IMG/VR virus record: IMGVR_UViG_3300047585_000169
Span: 1-47,489 of that record
Reading direction: 5' to 3' (one strand)
DNA from: a virus
Length of the DNA: 47,489 nt
Shown here: positions 41,500 to 47,489 of the stretch, piece by piece
How the letters are laid out: each line of letters begins with the position of its first letter
How positions within the stretch are numbered: position 1 is the first letter of the stretch
The notes under the pieces: model-generated
Seen by the model: only the letters and a program-made list of their open reading frames with translations
The model's database searches: none
What the model was told of the DNA's origin: nothing
Made by a program: the position numbers and the translations under genes

Positions 41500-41931
41500 C
41501 TACTCCTTCGTCAAGGAACCAAAACTCCCAATACCACCGCGCACCCATTGGAGCAATCCTTTCTCTTCGAGTTGTTCGAGCGTTGTGTCCTTAGTGCAGT
41601 TTGACAGATCACACAGGGCCTCCAGAATTTCAAAGGGCAGCGCTCCTTCTCGGGCTGCTACAAGGTCAATCAACTGTCTTTTCTTTTTCCCTGGCGACGT
41701 TCTGGCGTCTGAGTGAATAAACGTGTGGCACGGGCACTCCAGTTCAGCCCCCACGGCGATCAGGTTGATCCGTGCATCACCAGGCGGCCGGTTGCCGCCC
41801 ATGCCCTTGGCGAAGATGTGGTGCGGCACCGTGATGCAGTGTTTGCCGCACCATGAGCACCGTCCTGGGCCACGGAACATCTTTAGGTTCTCAGGGATGT
41901 TCCACCAGCGCTGGCGTTTTGGCTTTCTCAC
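41500..41931 (-). CDS. HNH-like nuclease
   Basis: 143 aa, GTG start overlapping the previous stop (GTGA) with GGAGG upstream. CSWCGK, then VPHHIFAKGMGGNR, DARINLIAVG, and CPCHTFIHS give a zinc-linked His-His...Asn...His layout of the HNH/NinG-type proteins. May process recombination or replication intermediates. Confidence 0.75.
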   Translation of the reverse strand: MRKPKRQRWWNIPENLKMFRGPGRCSWCGKHCITVPHHIFAKGMGGNRPPGDARINLIAVGAELECPCHTFIHSDARTSPGKKKRQLIDLVAAREGALPFEILEALCDLSNCTKDTTLEQLEEKGLLQWVRGGIGSFGSLTKE

Positions 41932-42389
41932 ACCATCACCTCCATGGGCAACGGGATCGGCGCTGGCATAGGCTGTTCTTCGGCGGCGGCCAGCTTTTCA
42001 AAGCTGACGCCGCCAAATTCCTGATATTCTTTCCGCACGTCTTCCTTCTCAGCAAGCCATTTCTCCAGAATCGGCTTGCGTTCGGCTTCCGTTTGCGGTC
42101 GCCACAGGTGCAAGCAGAACTTATGGACATTCTTGTACTTTGACTCGGCAGGGTGAAGCTGCATCACCACCTCCTCTGGCTTGAAAAACAGGCGCTTGAT
42201 GCGGCACATTTCGTCCCAGTAAGGGCACCGGTCCGGCAGCGACACAGATACATGATCCCATCCGCCACCACTGGACACGATCACGCGCAAGTGATCGACC
42301 TGGAAAGCGCCGTTGTTGCAGTTTGTGATGCCGAGGCTAGCCTTAGCGTTCCGGTAGCGTTCAGCTTCGTGGTTCGGCTCAGTCTTCAT
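41928..42389 (-). CDS. DUF7694-like phage protein (153 aa)
   Basis: Start MKTEPNHEAERYRNAKASLG at 42389 with GGAGG upstream. The block GGWDHVSVSLPDRCPYWDEM followed by CRIKRLFF, QLHPAES and CLHLWRP is a conserved phage domain of unknown function. Role not known; it sits with replication and recombination genes. Confidence 0.7.
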   Translation of the reverse strand: MKTEPNHEAERYRNAKASLGITNCNNGAFQVDHLRVIVSSGGGWDHVSVSLPDRCPYWDEMCRIKRLFFKPEEVVMQLHPAESKYKNVHKFCLHLWRPQTEAERKPILEKWLAEKEDVRKEYQEFGGVSFEKLAAAEEQPMPAPIPLPMEVMV

Positions 42390-42831
42390 CGGCAGCCTCC
42401 TTTTCCCCCGAAGCCGCCTTCTTGCGGTCGACCTCGGGAATCTCAGACACCTCATTGACGATCAGTCGGCCCTGCTTCTTGGCGAACTTGGCCAGCAGCC
42501 CCACGTCGAGCGAGCCGAGGGCCCCGGTTAGACCAAAGGAAATTTCATCTGAGCTAAACCTGATGCTTTTCACGTCAAACACGGCCTCCAGTTCGACATC
42601 ATCCACGATGCCGCCGAGCGAACCCTGCTCGGGACTGGCGCCGTCCTCGGCCATGACCAGACAGCAGGCCAGTCTCTTTTCGCAGAACTGTTTTTCAGCC
42701 TTGGGAACAGAGAGCTTGTCCCGGCTGATGGTGACGCCGATCCGGGCCGACTTGTCGCCGGCGTTCATGTTGCCGAACTGGACGATCAAGTCGAGGACGT
42801 CGCCGTTGGGTGCGGGTTTCTTTTTGGACAT
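42379..42831 (-). CDS. Hypothetical early protein (150 aa)
   Basis: Start at MSKKKPAPNGDVLDLIVQFG (ATG 42831, AAAGGA upstream). Beta-rich, with GVTISRDKLSV and SLDVGLLAKFAKKQG segments; Glu/Ala/Lys-rich end. No family recognised. It may bind DNA or protein in the replication module, by position only. Confidence 0.62.
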   Translation of the reverse strand: MSKKKPAPNGDVLDLIVQFGNMNAGDKSARIGVTISRDKLSVPKAEKQFCEKRLACCLVMAEDGASPEQGSLGGIVDDVELEAVFDVKSIRFSSDEISFGLTGALGSLDVGLLAKFAKKQGRLIVNEVSEIPEVDRKKAASGEKEAADED

Positions 42832-42848
42832 GTGGATTTCCTTTGTGG

Positions 42849-43496
42849 TTAGGGCATCTTGCCGATTTTTTTTAGTGACTCCCGCCACTCCATGGCACGG
42901 GCCGTTTCCTCGTGGGGAACGAGTTTCTTGCGCTCAGCGACTTGAAATTCCCAGAACGGATTGCACTGCTCGTAACTCTTCATGGTTCGGCGGCCGATCT
43001 GCACATTTTCTTTGAGGGACATGCTCATGGGGTCGCTGCGTTTTCCTTGAGCGATCAAGTCAGCATGGGAATCGCGATAGAGTCGCTGCTTATTGAGCAG
43101 CGACGATCCCTTGGCACAAGAGCATAACACTGTGGTTTCTGGGTATGGCGCTTGCCAAACTCCATCGATCACATATTTGACGTGCGGCACACGAGCCCAG
43201 CCGGTGTTATCGCACAAAGGGCAGGTCTTGCCTTCGATCTCGTTCGCCTTGTCGTCGGCCTCCTGGGCGGCTAGTTTCGCCTCTGTGATCGCCCGACGAA
43301 GAGCCCCAAGTTGCTGAGCCCGAAACGGCAGAGGGACCAGTTTGACGATCTTGTTGCTGGCTTCCTTCAGTTCCAGAAACAAATAATCGCAGAGCATTGG
43401 AAACCAGGCGTCAAACATGGCGGCGTCTTCTGGGGTCCGCAGATTAAACAGGGCGGCATGGTGCTCTTTCCAGGTCAGGTACTCCAGGTCGCTCAT
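42849..43496 (-). CDS. Zinc-finger protein, possible helicase-loader partner (215 aa)
   Basis: Helical N-terminal half, central TCPLCDNTGWARVPHVKYVI and later VLCSCAKG (CxxC...CxC), and a basic C-terminal part. It follows the initiator-like gene with an ATGA overlap, as lambda P follows O, so a loader role is suggested by place. No Walker motif is seen, so it is not a DnaC-type ATPase. Confidence 0.55.
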   Translation of the reverse strand: MSDLEYLTWKEHHAALFNLRTPEDAAMFDAWFPMLCDYLFLELKEASNKIVKLVPLPFRAQQLGALRRAITEAKLAAQEADDKANEIEGKTCPLCDNTGWARVPHVKYVIDGVWQAPYPETTVLCSCAKGSSLLNKQRLYRDSHADLIAQGKRSDPMSMSLKENVQIGRRTMKSYEQCNPFWEFQVAERKKLVPHEETARAMEWRESLKKIGKMP

Positions 43497-44035
43497 TTTG
43501 CCTCCCGTAGTTTTTTCAACCTTGCCAGTTCATCTTCCAGGTTGGCCGCTGGCGCTGGATGTTTGCCGTTTTCCTTATCCTCAAAAATCCCATCCCACCC
43601 ATTCGCCATGCTGTACTCGATGGCAGCCGCCGCCCTTTCTGGGCCCCATTTTGTCAGCCGTGAAATCAGCTTTTGCACACCGAGTTTTTTGAATTTCCGC
43701 CCTTTTTCTTTACGGTATTCTAAGTACTCCGTAAGCGCGCGCCTGAATGAGTCACAGTCCATTTCAGGAGACAACTCACAACCTTCAAAAGAAGAAGAAT
43801 TAGACGGAAAAAGAGAAACATTAGGAATAGCTCCCCTACCCCTCATCGAAGGTTTCGGCGCGTTACGTTTGAGTTCTTCGTTTTCCGCAAGTGCTTTATT
43901 TAATTGCTCTTGCAGTTTTTCAATCGTAACGCGCTCTTCGTTACGGTTGGCGTTACGATTGGCGTTACGATTGCGGTTGCGATACGCTTTCTGCCTCTCG
44001 GCGGCGGAGGCGTATTTCCTTGGCATTGCAGCCAT
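43493..44035 (-). CDS. Replication initiator-like protein with internal iterons
   Basis: 180 aa. The N-terminus (RKYASAAERQKAYRNRNRNA) is basic; the RNRN/NANRN stretch is encoded by the DNA repeats themselves. A coiled coil follows (KLQEQLNKALAENEELK), then an AT-rich coded linker, then LTKWGPERAAAAIEYSMANG and WDGIF, a C-terminal motif common in phage replication proteins. The lambda O gene has the same arrangement of iterons and AT-rich DNA within the gene. AGGAG precedes ATG 44035. Confidence 0.68.
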   Translation of the reverse strand: MAAMPRKYASAAERQKAYRNRNRNANRNANRNEERVTIEKLQEQLNKALAENEELKRNAPKPSMRGRGAIPNVSLFPSNSSSFEGCELSPEMDCDSFRRALTEYLEYRKEKGRKFKKLGVQKLISRLTKWGPERAAAAIEYSMANGWDGIFEDKENGKHPAPAANLEDELARLKKLREAK

Positions 44036-44138
44036 TAAGACAATCTCCTTCCGTCGTCAATCGTAACGCGTTACGATTCAATCGTAACGCGCTCCGCGCG
44101 TTACGATTCAATCGTAACGCGCTCCGCGCGTTACGATT
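43771..44138. other. Candidate replication origin: iterons plus AT-rich region
   Basis: Three inverted repeats upstream of the initiator-like gene: palindrome AATCGTAACGCGTTACGATT (44059-44078) and two hairpins AATCGTAACGCG-CTCCG-CGCGTTACGATT (44080-44108, 44110-44138), on a 30-base period. Inside the gene lie AATCGTAACGCG (43922-43933) and CGTTACGATT at 43951-43960 and 43963-43972. An AT-rich stretch follows at 43771-43830. Iterons plus an AT-rich melting region within an initiator gene is a known origin design. Confidence 0.65.
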
Positions 44139-44412
44139 GGAGTCCCCAGGCAGCACGGAAAAATTGCTGTATTGTGAGCCCAGATCTTTCCGCTTTAACT
44201 AAAACAGATCGCCATTCAGAGGCGGTGAAAATCACTTCGTAGAGCGTTTTGCCATTTTGGCCAACGATGGTCACAATACGCGCAGGTTCTTCGCAGAACA
44301 TTTTGTTCTCCGATTGGTGACGACTTGATTCTTCGGCGAAGTGCTGTAGAATGCTGTCGTCATGTTTATTCGAAGCCTGGGTCACTTTGGTCGGCGGCCC
44401 AGGCTTCGTCAT
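44131..44412 (-). CDS. Small ribbon-helix-helix-like protein (93 aa)
   Basis: MTKPGPPTKVTQASNKHDDS, then a C-terminal TASEWRSVLVKAERSGLTIQ and FFRAAW that fits the two-helix part of an Arc-type DNA-binding fold. Its stop codon lies within the iteron array, eight bases into the third hairpin. A hairpin covers its first codons. It may regulate the replication operon. Confidence 0.58.
   Translation of the reverse strand: MTKPGPPTKVTQASNKHDDSILQHFAEESSRHQSENKMFCEEPARIVTIVGQNGKTLYEVIFTASEWRSVLVKAERSGLTIQQFFRAAWGLQS
44371..44408 (-). promoter_or_regulatory. Hairpin in the first codons of the 44412 gene
   Basis: Perfect 11-bp stem CGAAGCCTGGG (44371-44381) with CCCAGGCTTCG (44398-44408), loop 16 bases, starting one codon after ATG. 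It could slow initiation or bind a regulator. Confidence 0.55.
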
Positions 44413-44417
44413 TTCTA

Positions 44418-44771
44418 CTACGCATCCCGCTGAGCGTCAAGACAATTTTTCACGGCTTCAATTGCCATGGCCGTTGTCGTCACTAGGCCGTGCGATACGC
44501 CAACGAAAAAATCACAGTCGCCGTTTTCCTGGCGTTCCTTGGCCGGCCTATGGTTCGAGAAGCGAACCTTGAACGATTTCCAGTTTTTTGAAACCGTGAT
44601 GTATTTACTGAACGTCGTGCGGGCTTCATACAGGTGAAGGTCATAGCCCAAATCGAGCATAGCTTCACAGAACTCGATCCATTTGTATTTTGGATAGCCC
44701 TGGCGCTCGGCTTTTGCTGTGCGCTGGGCCAGGAATTGCCGCGTTACTCGCATGTTGGTGGCTTTGCTCAT
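44418..44771 (-). CDS. Hypothetical early protein (117 aa)
   Basis: MSKATNMRVTRQFLAQRTAK start, then SKYITVSKNWKSFKVRFSNH, a beta-rich core, and a C-terminal helix. ATG overlaps the previous stop. Conserved-looking small phage protein whose family I cannot name. Confidence 0.65.
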   Translation of the reverse strand: MSKATNMRVTRQFLAQRTAKAERQGYPKYKWIEFCEAMLDLGYDLHLYEARTTFSKYITVSKNWKSFKVRFSNHRPAKERQENGDCDFFVGVSHGLVTTTAMAIEAVKNCLDAQRDA

Positions 44772-45118
44772 TCAGGAATTCCCCTCGAAATAGAATTATC
44801 CACTATCTCTTCGGGCTGAATGGGCTTCCCGTCAGGGTGAAGGCCCACAAGTTTCACGCACTTGAGCCCGTAAATCCAGGCATTGTCAACCACGTGCCCC
44901 ACGCGCTGGCTCAAGGTTTCGCCCAGCACCGTTGCAGGCAATTCAAAGGCGATCGTCCACAGAACCTCGTCGCCCGCGACTTCCTGGTTCTTGAGGTGGT
45001 GCTGGCGCAGGGCGTTCTTGAGCAGTGAGCGGATTCGGTTGGCCATGGGCACAGCGATGTCACTGGCCGGATCGGCTGCCAGAGTCACCAGCCAGCGTTC
45101 CATTTTTTGCTTTGGCAT
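44768..45118 (-). CDS. Hypothetical early protein (116 aa)
   Basis: MPKQKMERWLVTLAADPASD onward; contains GDEVLWTIAFELPATVLG. AAGGAG upstream of ATG 45118. Coupled to the next gene by ATGA. No family recognised. Confidence 0.65.
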   Translation of the reverse strand: MPKQKMERWLVTLAADPASDIAVPMANRIRSLLKNALRQHHLKNQEVAGDEVLWTIAFELPATVLGETLSQRVGHVVDNAWIYGLKCVKLVGLHPDGKPIQPEEIVDNSISRGIPE

Positions 45119-45284
45119 TTTCGGTCTCCTTGGCTGCGGTCAAGCAAATTCCACGCCACCAGGCCCGCAATTCCTCTTCATTCTGTCGTCGGCACATTCC
45201 ACAGCAGCAATCAGGTTCATGCGGCACTTGCGGGCGACGGATCGTAACGCTGCCCAGTTTGCCCCGATACTGCGTATTTTTCAT
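45060..45284 (-). CDS. Small Cys-rich protein (74 aa)
   Basis: MKNTQYRGKLGSVTIRRPQV then CCCGMCRRQNEEE, a possible metal site, and a Lys/Glu end. GGAGGTGG precedes ATG 45284. Overlaps the next gene by 59 bases and the preceding one by 68. Confidence 0.52.
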   Translation of the reverse strand: MKNTQYRGKLGSVTIRRPQVPHEPDCCCGMCRRQNEEELRAWWRGICLTAAKETENAKAKNGTLAGDSGSRSGQ

Positions 45285-45432
45285 AAACCACCTCCGGCCT
45301 GGGCGCATCGAAGTAATTGCCGCACTCGTTGCATTCCCAGCACGCGACAACCCCAGGCTCATCGTCGCGGGCAGGTTCCGCCGGCAGGTAAACGCAATCC
45401 TCGGATTTACAAACTGGACAGGTCATTTTCAT
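45217..45432 (-). CDS. Small double zinc-ribbon protein (71 aa)
   Basis: MKMTCPVCKSEDCVYLPAEP, then ACWECNECGNYF: CPVC...CNECG, a compact zinc ribbon. ATG at 45432 overlaps the exonuclease stop (ATGA). Function unknown. Confidence 0.6.
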   Translation of the reverse strand: MKMTCPVCKSEDCVYLPAEPARDDEPGVVACWECNECGNYFDAPRPEVVYEKYAVSGQTGQRYDPSPASAA

Positions 45433-46130
45433 TCTTCTCCCTTCACATGTTTGATGCGGAATTTGGCTGGCGGCTCCACGTTGCCCAGCACATATCTCAC
45501 CCACCAGCGTTTGAGCGCCAGCAGCATGTCGCGCTCGGCAACCTTGTCGCGCACGATTCGCTTCTCGAAGATCCTGCCGGGGCCGATAAAACAAAAATAA
45601 TCCGCCCATTGCCGGTCCGTGCACGCCAGTTGCACGCGCATCTGGCACTCATGATACGCTGGCGCATCGTCTGGCAAGGTCTGCGGACATTTTATCTCCA
45701 GCAACCCATGTGGCCCTACAAGGCCGTCAGGGCTGCTTCCAAGCCACGGCAATTGTCGATGCACCACAAACCCAGCTTCCTGCACCTTAACGCCGTGGCG
45801 GACCTCGTAGAGCTTCCTGGCGGGTTCTTCCAGGCGATTGCCCCTGGCAATGTGCTCGTTTGAGCCCTCGACTTCAACGCCCTTGATGATTCGCCATGCT
45901 TTTTTCGCTGAGCAATACTTATTCAGCCCCAGAATAGCCCCGGCAATCGAGGCCGTGATACGCCCCCGCCTGGCCTCATGCCAGGCGGGGGTGTGCTGTT
46001 TGATGCCGGGGCCGGTCAGAAAGGAATTTCGTCCTCGCTCATCGCCGTCCCAGGAGGATCGAGCGGCACCGGCGGCAGACACTGAAAGTTGTCCTTGACG
46101 AACTCGTTCCACTGCGCTTCGTTCGGCCAC
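45429..46130 (-). CDS. YqaJ/lambda exonuclease-family recombinase
   Basis: The conserved domain begins at QHTPAWHEARRGRITASIAG and includes RGNRLEEPAR, WLGSSPDGLV, LLEIKCP (Asp and Glu-x-Lys active site) and QMRVQLACTDRQWADYF. It degrades one strand for annealing-based recombination, working with a single-strand binding or annealing partner. The true start is uncertain: the longest form uses GTG 46130 inside the SSB gene, and a GTG near 46079 or a start close to the SSB stop are alternatives. Confidence 0.85.
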   Translation of the reverse strand: MAERSAVERVRQGQLSVSAAGAARSSWDGDERGRNSFLTGPGIKQHTPAWHEARRGRITASIAGAILGLNKYCSAKKAWRIIKGVEVEGSNEHIARGNRLEEPARKLYEVRHGVKVQEAGFVVHRQLPWLGSSPDGLVGPHGLLEIKCPQTLPDDAPAYHECQMRVQLACTDRQWADYFCFIGPGRIFEKRIVRDKVAERDMLLALKRWWVRYVLGNVEPPAKFRIKHVKGEE

Positions 46131-46822
46131 TTCGGATCATACGCCTGCCCGAAATAGCTCTCGAAAGCCTGTTTCCATGCCTGGGCGATCTGCGGTCCCT
46201 GCATGCCCAAGACCCTCTTCTGCTCGGCGAACTTGCCCCACGCCCGCGTACCGGGCTCAAGCGACCGATCCTGGGGCACAGGCTGCTGAACTGGAGGCCC
46301 TTGGTTCACCGGCGCCGCCTGGTGGAAGTGCGGGCACGCCTGCCAGCCCTTCAGTTCGAAAACTGGAGAGTAGTTCGTGTCCTTCTTGCCCTTGACTGGC
46401 GCCACCCTCACGCACTGGCAGACCATCGCCTGACCTGGGTGCTGGGCGCGTTCGGCCTCGTAGCGGTTGTACATTTCGCAGATTGGCCCGATCACGGCTG
46501 CCGCGCAAGAACTGAACTCCCTCACCCCTGTTTGGGCCGACCACACCGTGACCCAGAATCCACGTTTGTAGGCCAGGCCCCCGGCAGGTTTATCGGCGGC
46601 CACACCTGGGCCAGGATCAGGGACCTTTATCGGGGCCGAGCCGGCGGCATAGAAGATCCAGCCGGTTTGAATGTTGTCCATGTCGAAGTGGAATGTAGGT
46701 GCCACAATCTCAAGCTCCTCGGGCCGGTCCTCATTTTTGAAGAACCACCGACCGGCTTTCGCGTTGTACTTGACGTAGGGAGTGAATTCCTCACTGCCAG
46801 ATGGTTTCAGATTGAACGCCAT
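46016..46822 (-). CDS. Phage single-strand DNA-binding-like protein
   Basis: 268 aa. N-terminal MAFNLKPSGSEEFTPYVKYN, AGRWFFKNED and MDNIQTGWIFYAAG blocks match phage SSB-like proteins of replication modules. The C-terminus is a Gln/Pro-rich linker, then an acidic tip MSEDEIPF, like the DDDIPF tip bacterial SSB uses to recruit partners. It precedes and overlaps the exonuclease, which suits an exonuclease/SSB recombination pair. AAAGGAT before ATG 46822. Confidence 0.8.
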   Translation of the reverse strand: MAFNLKPSGSEEFTPYVKYNAKAGRWFFKNEDRPEELEIVAPTFHFDMDNIQTGWIFYAAGSAPIKVPDPGPGVAADKPAGGLAYKRGFWVTVWSAQTGVREFSSCAAAVIGPICEMYNRYEAERAQHPGQAMVCQCVRVAPVKGKKDTNYSPVFELKGWQACPHFHQAAPVNQGPPVQQPVPQDRSLEPGTRAWGKFAEQKRVLGMQGPQIAQAWKQAFESYFGQAYDPKWPNEAQWNEFVKDNFQCLPPVPLDPPGTAMSEDEIPF

Positions 46823-46885
46823 TGAACAGATCCTTTCGAAAAAACAGTTACACGCTTCGCCCGAAGTTAGGCTGAAGACGGCGGC

Positions 46886-46906
46886 GCCCTGACGAAGTCA
46901 CAGGGC
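46886..46906. promoter_or_regulatory. Hairpin between array and SSB gene
   Basis: GCCCTG (46886-46891) pairs with CAGGGC (46901-46906) around a nine-base loop, in the 106-bp leader of the SSB gene. No good promoter was found in this leader, so transcription may come through the array. Confidence 0.45.
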
Positions 46907-46928
46907 AGCACCGTGCTCAGACACAATG

Positions 46929-46991
46929 TCAACCGCCGACGCCGCCGCCGACGACGTAGCGGGATTCATAATTCCAATCGTCAATTATCAT
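46929..46991 (-). CDS. Array mini-ORF U6 (20 aa, truncated unit)
   Basis: Reads MIIDDWNYESRYVVGGGVGG and then stops at TGA. It keeps the conserved beginning but not the ARWS end, so it is the 5' half unit closing the array. Together with U0 it suggests an original unit that was amplified between two half copies. Confidence 0.28.
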   Translation of the reverse strand: MIIDDWNYESRYVVGGGVGG

Positions 46992-46993
46992 CG

Positions 46994-47475
<482 letters not shown>

Positions 47476-47489
47476 CTGGCGCCGCCGAC

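Noticed and set aside
46927-46932. TTGACA box as a leftward promoter before the SSB gene
   Set aside because: No acceptable -10 at 16-18 bases; it overlaps the end of the array ORF chain.

Overview
The window reads as a complete or near-complete genome of a tailed phage with a podovirus-like gene set. The last 108 bases (47382-47489) repeat the first 108 (1-108) exactly, so the molecule probably closes into a circle of about 47,381 bp; the overlap falls inside a repeat array, so this needs read-level proof. The host cannot be named from sequence alone. High GC, AGGAG-type ribosome binding sites, a papain-like protease and an exported protein with a CxxCH motif point to a Gram-negative, possibly planctomycete-like host. 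That is inference.

Two transcription arms leave a spacer at 5428-5721. The rightward arm (5722-39757) starts with small ribbon-helix-helix-type regulators. It continues with terminase large subunit, portal, scaffold, major capsid protein, a head-tail adaptor, a tail fibre with an S74-type chaperone end, a group of exported proteins (papain-like protease, signal-peptide protein, CxxCH protein), a tail nozzle-like protein, two collagen-like fibres and three large Gln/Ala-rich or very long proteins that look like internal virion or ejection proteins. An endonuclease VII-type gene sits backwards behind the capsid gene.

The leftward arm, followed around the circle, runs from 5427 down to 882, through the repeat array, and on from 46822 to 39760. 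Its first part holds a MoxR-type AAA+ ATPase paired with a vWA/HExxH protein and many tiny genes, several preceded by the same leader (CTGACAGGAGTTACG) and by hairpins. Its second part is a DNA metabolism set: an SSB-like protein with an acidic DEIPF tip, a YqaJ/lambda-type exonuclease, an initiator-like gene carrying iterons and an AT-rich stretch (a lambda O-like origin layout), a possible helicase-loader partner, an HNH protein, a PD-(D/E)XK-type nuclease and a GroES-type co-chaperonin. The two arms meet tail to tail at 39757/39760.

The most unusual part is the junction array (46929-47489 joined to 1-885). Conserved 55-70 bp cores alternate with long runs of GNC triplets. On the strand shared with the flanking early genes it forms a chain of seven short Gly/Val/Asp-rich ORFs. 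Most are linked by a 10-base stop/start overlap (ATGGAGTTAA), and the first is linked by ATGA to an ordinary phage gene. No integrase, DNA polymerase, tRNA, CRISPR array or recognisable endolysin was found.
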